Both the position numbers and the translations under genes were made by a program. From contig NZ_CP083740.1 in assembly GCF_020150455.1 (NCBI RefSeq), positions 2,232,001 through 2,296,000 of the forward strand: 64,000 bases of DNA, read 5' to 3'. The DNA is from Bremerella sp. TYQ1. GTDB lineage: Bacteria > Planctomycetota > Planctomycetia > Pirellulales > Pirellulaceae. The notes under the pieces are model-generated. The model saw nothing but the letters and a program-made list of their open reading frames with translations. It made no database searches and was not told the DNA's origin. Positions 28,508-36,639 of the stretch are shown one piece after another (within the stretch, counting starts at the first letter, position 1; each line of letters begins with the position of its first letter).

Positions 28508-28945
28508 AATTTGACAGGCTCCATCCTGATCGAAGGTCTGAGGACTCGAAAGGAATCAGCCGTCGGGCCGCCGAAACTTGCTGCAATCCTGCAAAAGTTT
28601 CAGCGATAGCTTAAGGAAACCTTTCGGAACATTAGCTGTTATGGCACGAGATCGTTGAGAAGTAGTGAATCGGTGATAAAGGTCTCATAAATCTGAAACA
28701 CCCTCACTCGCCCACTGTGCGGCGCCCCACGACAGCAGACTGCCACCCACGTGATCGCCGTAAGGCATTTCCCATAAATGACTTGCGCAACAACAACTCG
28801 ATTTCGGCGGTGACAAAACCGATTAAATGAATTCGGAAATTCATATCGATTAGCGCAGCAATTATCGACAATGAATCGACAATTGCCTCACGTGGATAAA
28901 ATGTCGCTGAAAATCCGCGAACGCTAAACTGCTCGCAATTAGCGG
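28508..28945. other. Intergenic region with tandem 9-bp repeats
   Basis: About 440 bp between yhaM-like (minus, ends 28946) and the phosphoesterase (minus, starts 28507). No ORF is convincing. It is AT-richer than its neighbours around 28780-28900 and contains the tandem repeat at 28864-28883 and a short inverted repeat (ATGAATT...AATTCAT near 28827-28844). Confidence 0.45.
28864..28883. repeat. Tandem 9-bp direct repeat, 11-bp period
   Basis: ATCGACAAT occurs at 28864-28872 and again at 28875-28883, an 11-bp period, close to one DNA turn. Such spacing suits two copies of a regulator binding on one face of the helix. It is short enough to arise by chance. Confidence 0.35.
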
Positions 28946-29914
28946 TTAAGAGCCACTTCCTTTGAACAGCTTGCGACCGAACTGCGGACTGTACGACGTC
29001 CAGTTACTATCGCTGTTCATGTCGTCGGCGAGCAGCTTATCGAAGCCATGCATATGAGCGTCGAGGCTGTCGATGTAATGAAGTGCGAGAGCTTCGGCCG
29101 TCATCGGAACTTTAGGGCTACCGAATTCCAGCTTGCCATGATGGCTGACGACCATGTGCTTGATTCGCAAAGCCAATTCCTCGGGGAATTTCTCGCCAGA
29201 GAGCTTCTCCGCTTCGGCGGTCAAACGGTCGACAATGCTGACACCACTGACCAAATGCCCGATCAATTGCCCCTCGTCACTGTAGGCCAGGCCCTTATCG
29301 CTGCTCAGTTCATCGACTTTGCCGATGTCGTGAAACAAGACACCCATTACCAACAAGTCTTCATCGACCTGCGGATAAAACGGGACAATCGCTTTGGCGA
29401 CTTTGATTAGGCTGACGACATGCTCAAGCAAACCACCTTCATAGGCGTGGTGGTTTTTGATCGCGGCTGGCGACTTACGAAATCGCGAGATCAAATCTTC
29501 GTCAATCAGGAAGCATTCTGCCAGATTCCGCAGGTGGATATTGCGGATTGCCCGCAATTGATCGCCCAGCTCCTTCAGCATTTCATCCATACGCTGCGGG
29601 CTGACCTGCATGAAGTCAGACTCGTCGACATCCTTGGCCTCAATACGTTCAACGTGCGAAACGATCACTTGCATCGCTCCGTTGTAGAACTGCGACGTTC
29701 CTTGGATGCGGACGTAGTCGCCATCCTCGAAACGCTTGTAGATCGCATCACTGGCGTTCCACATCATTGCATTGACCGAACCTGACTTGTCGGACAATTG
29801 CATCTGAAGGTAAAGATTCCCTTGACGGTTGGGGCGCAATTGCTTGCCTGATGCCACGTAAACTTCGTTGATGTTTTCGTTCTCGCCCAGCTGCGTAACG
29901 CTTCGTCGCGACAT
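28946..29914 (-). CDS. YhaM-like 3'-5' exoribonuclease (OB + HD domains)
   Basis: A 322-residue protein with an N-terminal OB fold (about 1-90, GNLYLQMQLSDKSGSVNAMMW) and an HD phosphohydrolase domain (about 155-280, HHAYEGGLLEHVVSL with GVLFHDIGKVDEL). This combination and length match the YhaM family, a 3'-5' exonuclease on RNA and DNA known in Firmicutes. Metal-binding H..HD..D residues appear intact. Divergent from proS. With RNase R nearby it adds a second 3' exonuclease to this part of the chromosome, though not in one operon. Confidence 0.85.
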   Translation of the reverse strand: MSRRSVTQLGENENINEVYVASGKQLRPNRQGNLYLQMQLSDKSGSVNAMMWNASDAIYKRFEDGDYVRIQGTSQFYNGAMQVIVSHVERIEAKDVDESDFMQVSPQRMDEMLKELGDQLRAIRNIHLRNLAECFLIDEDLISRFRKSPAAIKNHHAYEGGLLEHVVSLIKVAKAIVPFYPQVDEDLLVMGVLFHDIGKVDELSSDKGLAYSDEGQLIGHLVSGVSIVDRLTAEAEKLSGEKFPEELALRIKHMVVSHHGKLEFGSPKVPMTAEALALHYIDSLDAHMHGFDKLLADDMNSDSNWTSYSPQFGRKLFKGSGS

Positions 29915-30157
29915 CCTCAGTCCTGTCTATCTAATATTGGTTTGGCCATCCCGGCTCAATTTTTTGCGGTCCCCCCGAAAGGTAAGACGCTGGCGATTCT
30001 AGAGACGCCCCAGATTCTCAACAAGGACCCGCCTTTCAGGTTGCATGGATCCACACCGACACCTCGGCTGTCCCCATATCGCAGATTTTTTTAGAATGCC
30101 GTTCCTCCGTAATGTCAAAGTCTGCCTTTATTAACGTCTAGAAGCATAGGCATCCCG

Positions 30158-31678
30158 ATGGCCAAGGCGCCCAAGAACGCAATTAGCCCGACCCGAGAAG
30201 TCGATTATCCCGAGTGGTACCAACAGGTCATCAAAGCGGCCGACCTGGCAGAGATCTCCCCCGTGCGAGGGTGCATGGTGATTAAGCCATGGGGATGGGG
30301 CATTTGGGAAAACATGCAAAAAGTTCTCGACGGCATGTTTAAAGACACCGGCCACGAGAATGCTTACTTTCCACTCTTCATTCCGATGAGTTTTCTCGAA
30401 AAGGAAGCAGAACATGTGGAAGGTTTTGCAAAAGAATGCGCCGTTGTTACGCACCACCGACTCGAGCCTGGTCCCGATGGCGGCTTGGTCCCTGCCGGCA
30501 AACTGGACGAGCCGCTAATCGTTCGCCCCACAAGCGAAACGATCATTGGGGCTATGTACGCGAAATGGGTTCAATCGTACCGTGATCTGCCGATCCTGAT
30601 TAATCAGTGGGCCAATGTAGTGCGCTGGGAACTTCGCACGCGAATGTTCCTGCGGACGGCCGAGTTCCTTTGGCAGGAAGGCCATACGGCCCATGCGACG
30701 GAAGAAGAAGCCCTCGCAGAGACACGACAAATGCTCGAAGTCTACGCGGACTTTGCCGAAAACTACATGGCCATGCCGGTTATCAAAGGGGAAAAGCCTT
30801 CCTGGGAACGCTTTCCAGGGGCCAACATGACGGTCAGCATCGAAGCAATGATGCAAGATCGCAAAGCCCTACAAGCTGGTACTTCCCATTTTCTGGGGCA
30901 AAATTTCTCGAAGGCCCAGGAAATCAAATTCCAATCAGCCGAAGGAACCGAAGAGTTCGCCTGGACCACTTCCTGGGGTGTTTCCACGCGTCTGGTCGGC
31001 GGGCTGATCATGACGCACAGTGACGACGACGGGCTCGTTGTCCCACCGCGATTGGCTCCAAAGCATGTTGTGATCTTGCCGATCTACCGTAGCGATGAAG
31101 AAAAAGCTGCCGTGCTCCAGTTCTGCGACGATTTGGAATCGAAGCTTAAGGGTCAGACTTACGATGGCTCGCCGGTTCGTGTGATGATGGACGACCGCGA
31201 TTTGCGTGGTGGCGAAAAAACCTGGCACCACATTAAACGGGGTGTGCCGATTCGAGTAGAAGTTGGCCCCCGCGACGTTGCCTCAGGCAGCGTTTTCGTA
31301 GGTCGCCGCGATCAGAGCCCGAAGGACAAGCAGGGAATCCCCGTCGATCAGTTTGTTGCTGAAATTGCTGATACGCTGGCTGAAATTCAAAACGGCCTGT
31401 TTGAAAAGGCAAAGAAGCTCCGCGACGACAACTCGCGCAAAGTCGATAGCGTCGATGAACTTAAGAAATGGTTCACGCCGAAAAGCGACAACAAACCTGA
31501 AATCCATGGCGGCTTCGCGTTCGTCCACTGCGCGGATGTTCCAGAAGTGGAAGAAGAGCTGAAAAAGCTTAAGCTCACCGCGCGATGTATTCCTGTAGAT
31601 GGCGAGGAAGAGCCAGGAAAATGCCTTTTCACAGGACAGGACGTTGCCAAGCGAATGGTGATCGCCAAAGCCTATTAG
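30158..31678 (+). CDS. proS: Prolyl-tRNA synthetase, archaeal/eukaryal-type
   Basis: A 506-residue class II aminoacyl-tRNA synthetase. It has the short form without the editing insertion: motif 2 region RPTSETIIGAMYAKWVQSYRDLP, RTAEFLWQEGHTAHAT, motif 3 TSWGVSTRLVGGLIMTHSDDDGLVVPP, an anticodon-binding domain, and the C-terminal zinc-like domain ending at residue 506 with ...AKRMVIAKAY, the Tyr end characteristic of the ProS type 3. It charges tRNA-Pro. Single-gene unit with a good terminator at 31707. Confidence 0.96.
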   Translation: MAKAPKNAISPTREVDYPEWYQQVIKAADLAEISPVRGCMVIKPWGWGIWENMQKVLDGMFKDTGHENAYFPLFIPMSFLEKEAEHVEGFAKECAVVTHHRLEPGPDGGLVPAGKLDEPLIVRPTSETIIGAMYAKWVQSYRDLPILINQWANVVRWELRTRMFLRTAEFLWQEGHTAHATEEEALAETRQMLEVYADFAENYMAMPVIKGEKPSWERFPGANMTVSIEAMMQDRKALQAGTSHFLGQNFSKAQEIKFQSAEGTEEFAWTTSWGVSTRLVGGLIMTHSDDDGLVVPPRLAPKHVVILPIYRSDEEKAAVLQFCDDLESKLKGQTYDGSPVRVMMDDRDLRGGEKTWHHIKRGVPIRVEVGPRDVASGSVFVGRRDQSPKDKQGIPVDQFVAEIADTLAEIQNGLFEKAKKLRDDNSRKVDSVDELKKWFTPKSDNKPEIHGGFAFVHCADVPEVEEELKKLKLTARCIPVDGEEEPGKCLFTGQDVAKRMVIAKAY

Positions 31679-31706
31679 GCATTGTTGTTCGGACATCTCA
31701 AGAAAT

Positions 31707-31740
31707 AAAAACGGGTGCGATTTATCGCACCCGTTTTTTT
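31707..31740 (+). terminator. Intrinsic terminator after proS
   Basis: AACGGGTGCGA (31710-31720) pairs with TCGCACCCGTT (31725-31735), loop TTTA, followed by a T-run to 31740. The A-run before it also gives a T-run on the minus strand, but the neighbouring minus gene ends 30 bp further on, so it may serve both. Confidence 0.9.
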
Positions 31741-31769
31741 GTTTGTTCTTAGCTGCCAGCGGCGCCAAC

Positions 31770-32789
31770 TTAGTTGATCACGGTACCGTCAGCCATGGCG
31801 GTACGCTGAATCCAAACGGTGTTGTCGATCGTCAATGGAATGGAAGCGACCGAACCGTCCCCGTTCACACACTGAAGCGTAGCATGACGCGTGCTTGCCG
31901 ATCGGGCCGTCGTATTGATGGCGTCCACCGAAATAAACAGTGGAGCAAACAACGTAGACGCTGGAGTACCAGAGGTTGGCACATAGCCAGCGGAGTCAAT
32001 CAAATCAGTCGGTGCTGAAGTCGCTCCTGGGTAGTAACCAATGAATGAAGAGCGAGCGCTACCAGCAGTGATAAACGCCGGTGAACCTTCATTGGTTTGC
32101 GTTGTATCTCCACCAGACGGAGTCGTAAATCCAGCAGCGGCAACTTCGGCGACCATCACGGTGTTCGACATACCGTCCTTCACGTTAGCCGTGGACGTTT
32201 GACGCGTCGGACCTGGACGGAACATGCCGCTAAGATCTACCGGCCGTGTGAAATACGTAGTGGACGAATTGACGAATGCAGGGCGCGTGAAACTACCAGA
32301 GGCAGCATCGTTGTCACTTGCATTAAATTGCTGTCCAGCAACAAGCGAACGCCAGCCCTCGGCACCTGCGTAGTTCGTAATGCCAACTTCCTGAACCGAG
32401 GCAAAGTCCCCCATTTCTGGATCAGATGGACACTGCAGGATTTCTAACTGTTGATTCAAAAAAGCTTGATCGTCAGCATACGCATCGAAGTTCAGGCTTT
32501 CGTACAGCGCACTTTGTTCAAGTTCTGGCAAAATCTTTGAGAGCCAAGTAAATCTAGCCGCATCAACAGCAGGTGGAAGTTTCCCTTTTTCTGACAGGTA
32601 GAGATTGAGAGCAATCCCCAGTTGCTTCAGATTATTCTGACACTGAGCACGTCGAGCCGCTTCGCGAGCCATCTGAACGGCTGGGAGCGTCAAACCGACG
32701 AGAATTCCGATGATCGCAATAACGACCAAGAGTTCCACAAGTGTGAAACCGCGACGTGCGCTCGTCGCGCGAGAAACATAACTGTTCAT
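31770..32789 (-). CDS. DUF1559-family type II pseudopilin-like protein
   Basis: A 339-residue protein with the prepilin N-terminus [36 protein letters not shown] split around the G/F cleavage site, then the DUF1559 domain ([25 protein letters not shown]...; [12 protein letters not shown]; a C-terminal region ending with [17 protein letters not shown]). Such proteins are strongly expanded in planctomycetes. The ATG at 32789 puts the prepilin signal near the N-terminus; the open frame extends upstream to 32825. Probably assembled by a type II secretion/pilus machinery encoded elsewhere. Its exact function is not known. Confidence 0.93.
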   Translation of the reverse strand: MNSYVSRATSARRGFTLVELLVVIAIIGILVGLTLPAVQMAREAARRAQCQNNLKQLGIALNLYLSEKGKLPPAVDAARFTWLSKILPELEQSALYESLNFDAYADDQAFLNQQLEILQCPSDPEMGDFASVQEVGITNYAGAEGWRSLVAGQQFNASDNDAASGSFTRPAFVNSSTTYFTRPVDLSGMFRPGPTRQTSTANVKDGMSNTVMVAEVAAAGFTTPSGGDTTQTNEGSPAFITAGSARSSFIGYYPGATSAPTDLIDSAGYVPTSGTPASTLFAPLFISVDAINTTARSASTRHATLQCVNGDGSVASIPLTIDNTVWIQRTAMADGTVIN

Positions 32790-33355
32790 ACGAATAGACC
32801 TTCCGGGCGAGTCGAGAGCCGGCACAGATGAGTTGTTGGCTAAGAAAGCTGGCTGCTTTGTATTTCAATTTGATTGTTACCGAATCATCGACATAACTCA
32901 AGTGATTTGTCGACTTAGGCCAACTTGCACGCACATCTGTACACTAAATCATGGCCAATACCCCCACCATTAGACCAAACCCACCGCCACATAAGGGTTT
33001 AGTTCTCGTCCAAATGTCAAAAAGGGGCACTTAGGCACCTTTTGCGGATATCGCAAAGATACCGGGCGAAGAATAGCGGAGTGAATTTCCTCGGCGTCTG
33101 TCTCGATAAACCAACTAAACCTGGACTAGCTGCGAGAAGCTACGCACCTCCTGTCGTGCCCCTTGGCGGCGATGGATCTTCTGGTTTTGCCCTGACAGGC
33201 AAGTCATTCAGAAGATCAATAAAGAGGTTCGATGGGACGCGTAAGTTTTATTACCCGCCCCGATGGACACGGGCGTTTAAGCATTCCGAGCGGCGGGTTG
33301 GGTAATTCGCGTTATGGACGCTCACGAATTCCTGGGAATTGGAGGGAGTTTTACG
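32790..33355. other. Long divergent intergenic region, porin leader
   Basis: About 565 bp between the pseudopilin (minus) and the porin (plus). No convincing ORF. At 33020-33060 two adjacent stem-loops are visible: AAAAGG/CCTTTT and TTTGCG/CGCAAA. Near the porin start there is an inverted repeat: ATTACCCGCC near 33248 against GGCGGG-T-TGGGTAAT near 33291. The dyad AATTCC-TG-GGAATT (33328-33341) abuts the GGAGGG ribosome binding site. This suggests a long structured leader for the highly expressed porin gene. Confidence 0.45.
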
Positions 33356-34705
33356 ATGAAAATGGATTGGAAGGCCGCCATGTTGGCAGCCGCAATGATG
33401 GTCGGCGGTTCGACCGTCGCTTCGGCTCAGGAAGCTGGCTACTACGACGCCAGTCAAGTGAGCTACAACGCAATCGCTTCCGATTGTGGTTGTGCGACGG
33501 ACGTAGCTTGTGGCTGCGATGCAGCTCCGACCTGTGCTTCGGATTGTGGTTGCTACAGCGATTGCTGCTGTGGTGGCATGGATTGGTTTGGTTGCTGCGA
33601 ACATGGCGATCCCTGGACGCTGTTCGGCGAAAACGATTGCGGGCTGACCATTGGTGGTTGGATCTCCGGTGGTTACTACGGTAACTTCCGTGGCGTTAAC
33701 ACCAACAACGGCAACGCTCCTGTCGCTTTCCGTCAGATCTCGAACGCTGCCACGCTGAACCAAGCTTGGATTTACGCTGAAAAGGCTGCTGACGCCGAAA
33801 CTTACTGCTTCGATCTCGGTTACCGAGTTGACGCAGTCTTCGGTGCTGACGGTCCAGACACGCAAGCCTTCGGTTACGGCGATCGATATCGCTGGGACAA
33901 CGGCTGGAACTCGGCCACCACGGCTGATGGCGAAGACCTTTACGGTTCGGCCATTCCACAGGCTTACGTGACGGCTGCTTGGGGCGATTGGGAAGTCAAA
34001 GTCGGTCACTTCTACACCATCATTGGTTACGAAGTGGTTCAGGCTCCTGACAACTTCTTCACCTCGTACGCCTACACGATGAACTACGGCGAACCATTCA
34101 CCCACGGTGGTGTGCTCGCTACGTACAGCGGTATCCAAGACACGACCCTGTGGGGCGGTTACGTTCAAGGTTGGGACACGGCTTTCGACAACTGGGAAGC
34201 TCAAGCGACCTTCCTCGGTGGTATCAGCCGCGACCTGTCGGATCGTACGACCGTCACTTGGGCTGTCAACGCCGGCGACTGGGGTAAGACCAACGGTGGT
34301 AACATCTACATGAACAGCTTCGTGCTGACTCATGACATCGGATGTGGCTACAGCTACGTCTTCCAGCACGACTTGGGCATTCAGTCCAACCTCGGTGCTG
34401 CAGAAGCCAACTACTGGTACGGTGTTAACCAGTACCTGTTCAAGGAAATCAACGACTGCTGGTCGGCTGGTATCCGTGCTGAATGGTTCTGTGACGAAGA
34501 TGGTAGCCGTGTTGGCTTCGGCCCAGGTAACTACTACGCCACGACCGTTGGTCTGAACTGGAAGCCTACCGCGAACATCACCGTTCGTCCGGAAGTTCGC
34601 TTCGAGAAGTTCGACGACCTCGATGGTGCCGGTGGCACGCCTTACGCTGAAGGCACCCACGACGACATCGTCCTGTACGGTTTCGACGCTATCTTCACCT
34701 TCTAA
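33356..34705 (+). CDS. Outer-membrane beta-barrel porin with Cys-rich N-terminus
   Basis: A 449-residue exported protein with GGAGGG before the ATG at 33356 and a signal peptide ending TVASAQ (cleavage near 25). The mature N-terminus (residues 44-81) holds 12 Cys, in CGC, CGC, CGC, CCC and CC clusters. The rest shows long amphipathic strands with many aromatics (GGWISGGYYGNF; WEVKVGHFYTIIGYEV; WDTAFDNWEAQATFLGG) and ends in a terminal Phe strand (YGFDAIFTF), typical of porins of the BBP2/OprP-like kind in planctomycetes. Codon use is unusually uniform (GGT, AAC, GAC), as in highly expressed genes. A perfect terminator follows. Confidence 0.85.
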   Translation: MKMDWKAAMLAAAMMVGGSTVASAQEAGYYDASQVSYNAIASDCGCATDVACGCDAAPTCASDCGCYSDCCCGGMDWFGCCEHGDPWTLFGENDCGLTIGGWISGGYYGNFRGVNTNNGNAPVAFRQISNAATLNQAWIYAEKAADAETYCFDLGYRVDAVFGADGPDTQAFGYGDRYRWDNGWNSATTADGEDLYGSAIPQAYVTAAWGDWEVKVGHFYTIIGYEVVQAPDNFFTSYAYTMNYGEPFTHGGVLATYSGIQDTTLWGGYVQGWDTAFDNWEAQATFLGGISRDLSDRTTVTWAVNAGDWGKTNGGNIYMNSFVLTHDIGCGYSYVFQHDLGIQSNLGAAEANYWYGVNQYLFKEINDCWSAGIRAEWFCDEDGSRVGFGPGNYYATTVGLNWKPTANITVRPEVRFEKFDDLDGAGGTPYAEGTHDDIVLYGFDAIFTF

Positions 34706-34732
34706 GGTGTAGACAGTCGAAAGACGACATAA

Positions 34733-34767
34733 AAAATGCCGCGGGTGGCAACATCCGCGGCATTTTT
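34733..34767 (+). terminator. Intrinsic terminator after the porin gene
   Basis: AAAATGCCGCGG (34733-34744) is perfectly paired with CCGCGGCATTTT (34755-34766), a 12-bp stem with a 10-nt loop and flanking A and T runs. Confidence 0.92.
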
Positions 34768-34831
34768 ATTTCTTGTAAGATAGTCCGTATTCTAACGTGT
34801 CGTTCGTTTTCTCTCTGAAAGGTATTTCCCG

Positions 34832-35368
34832 TTGGGAGCCATCCAAGATCCCCGCCTGGTGCTGCCGATCATTGCCGCATTCAGCCGCTACCCCGAAGCA
34901 TTGGCATGGGGAAAGCAAAAAGCGGAAGCCGAATGGGGTGAAATTGCCCTGACAAGCGAACCATTTCTGCTCACTGAAACGACGTACTACGACAAAGAAA
35001 TGGGACCGGGACAATACAAACAGTTCTGGGCTTTTTCAGAATTGCTGTCTCCTGGAACGCTGCCGGATTGGAAAATTCAATCCAACAAATTCGAGGAAAC
35101 CTACGCCCAGGAAAGCGAATGGCCAGAGCAGCGGCCCCTGAATCTAGATCCAGGATATATCTCGGAAGCGAAGTTAGTTCTCGCGACCACCAAAGACCGT
35201 GACCATCGGCTTTTTCTTCGCGACGGGATCTATGCGGAAGTAACGCTGCATTACCGCCGCAAGGCTTGGACTTCATGGGAATGGACCTATCCCGACTATC
35301 AGCGAAGTGAGTACCACGCCTTTTTTGACAAGTGCCGTAGCTACCTTCGACAAAAGCTCAATACCTAG
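34832..35368 (+). CDS. DUF4416-family protein
   Basis: A 178-residue soluble protein starting at TTG 34832 (the ATG-less beginning MGAIQDPRLVLPIIAAFSRY fits the family). It contains TETTYYDKEMGPGQYKQFWAF, NLDPGYISEAKLVLATTKDRDHR and LRDGIYAEVTLHY, the core of the DUF4416 family (a few hundred bacterial proteins of unknown function, often near sugar or cell-envelope genes). The next gene 92 bp downstream is a glycosyl-1-phosphate transferase. No function is known. Confidence 0.85.
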   Translation: MGAIQDPRLVLPIIAAFSRYPEALAWGKQKAEAEWGEIALTSEPFLLTETTYYDKEMGPGQYKQFWAFSELLSPGTLPDWKIQSNKFEETYAQESEWPEQRPLNLDPGYISEAKLVLATTKDRDHRLFLRDGIYAEVTLHYRRKAWTSWEWTYPDYQRSEYHAFFDKCRSYLRQKLNT

Positions 35369-35460
35369 AAAGCCTGAAGACGGTCTACGAATCGGCTCCA
35401 CTTTAAATAGAATGGAGTCTTCCCTTTTTTCTTTGATCGACCACCAGTGTAGGAAACATC

Positions 35461-36639
35461 GTGACCTGGAGCCCGAGCATTGCTTTTGCGTTTGTCGTTG
35501 CGGCAATGCTGCCGGGGATGCTCTTATCGCTTCTTACGACAGCTTTAGTTCGCCGCTGGGCCCCAAAGCTTGGCCTGGTTGATCTCCCCAACGAGCGAAA
35601 AGTTCATGTCACTCCAACCCCGCTTGGTGGCGGAATTGGGATTTGGGTGGGACTTGTTGTGCCGTTTGCCATTGCCCAAGGCGTAGTGTGGCATGCGGTG
35701 AATCACCCCGACATGACGTTCAGTTCTGGCCTATTGCAGCGGGGCTGGGAATTCGCACAGCCTCATTTGGCAGGCTATCAAGACAAAGCTCTTTCGCTGT
35801 GGACTTTATTGACGCTCGCAACCGTTTTGGCCACGGTTGGCTTGCTGGATGACCTGACCGGACTTGGCTGGAAAATTCGGTTGGCGGTTCAGTTTGCAGT
35901 GGCGGCGGTTGTTGTCTGGGTTCTCGACTGGAAACTGAGCTTCTTCATTGACATTCCCTGGCTGCCCGATGTCGTCACGCTGTTTTGGATTGTGGCGTTG
36001 ATCAATTCGTTTAACATGCTCGACAACATGGACGGGCTTTCCGCGGGAATTGCCGGAATCGGATCCTTCATGTTGGCTTCGGTATTGTTGCTTGCCCCAG
36101 ATCCCACAACAGCAGGACCACAACTGTTCGTCGGAGGATTTCTGCTGGTGTTAACCGGCTCGATCATTGGATTTTTGTATCACAATCGTCCGCCCGCCAA
36201 AATCTTCATGGGCGACGCCGGTAGCTATCTCATTGGGTTTTGTATGGCCGTGATGACAATCCTGGCAACGTTTGGCAGCTATGAAGAGAATCGCCAACAC
36301 GCGATTTTGGCCCCCCTTTGTATCTTAGCGGTCCCGCTCTACGACTTAGTGACGGTGCTTTATATCCGCCTGCGTGAAGGTCGCAGCCCGTTTCAAGCCG
36401 ACAAATGCCATTTTTCGCACCGCCTGGTCGAGATGGGATTCAGCAAGACCAGCGCCGTCTTGGTAATTTATCTGCTTACCGCGACATGCGGCTTGGGAGC
36501 GTTACTATTACATCAAGTCGACTTGGTTGGTGCTATTTTAGTGCTGCTCCTGGTTTTTTGCGTGCTTTGTTTGATTGCGTTGATTGAAAAAGCCGCGCGA
36601 CGAAAAGAACGAAATCGAATCGATGGCAGCGAAAACTAA
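35461..36639 (+). CDS. Undecaprenyl-P sugar-1-P transferase (WecA/TagO/MraY family)
   Basis: A 392-residue polytopic membrane protein starting at GTG 35461. It has the PNPT signature: DLPNERKVHVTPTPLGGGIGI (sugar-nucleotide loop), LLDDLTGLGWKIRLAVQF, NSFNMLDNMDGLSAGIAGI and FMGDAGSYLIGF with the catalytic Asp residues, and a late HRLVEMGFS. It starts lipid-linked glycan synthesis by moving a sugar phosphate to undecaprenyl phosphate. The next gene overlaps it by 17 bp and is an O-antigen ligase-like protein, so surface polysaccharide assembly is the likely role. The sugar is not predictable. Confidence 0.93.
   Translation: MTWSPSIAFAFVVAAMLPGMLLSLLTTALVRRWAPKLGLVDLPNERKVHVTPTPLGGGIGIWVGLVVPFAIAQGVVWHAVNHPDMTFSSGLLQRGWEFAQPHLAGYQDKALSLWTLLTLATVLATVGLLDDLTGLGWKIRLAVQFAVAAVVVWVLDWKLSFFIDIPWLPDVVTLFWIVALINSFNMLDNMDGLSAGIAGIGSFMLASVLLLAPDPTTAGPQLFVGGFLLVLTGSIIGFLYHNRPPAKIFMGDAGSYLIGFCMAVMTILATFGSYEENRQHAILAPLCILAVPLYDLVTVLYIRLREGRSPFQADKCHFSHRLVEMGFSKTSAVLVIYLLTATCGLGALLLHQVDLVGAILVLLLVFCVLCLIALIEKAARRKERNRIDGSEN

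Noticed and set aside
33042..33305. An 87-codon plus-strand frame in the porin leader
   Set aside because: No ribosome site, basic random-looking composition; more likely leader RNA.
33251..34660. A 469-codon open frame antisense to the porin gene
   Set aside because: It mirrors the porin reading frame exactly and has a repetitive Thr/Val/Arg-rich composition. Strong codon bias in the porin (few TTA, CTA, TCA codons) keeps the antisense open; no ribosome site or family match supports it.
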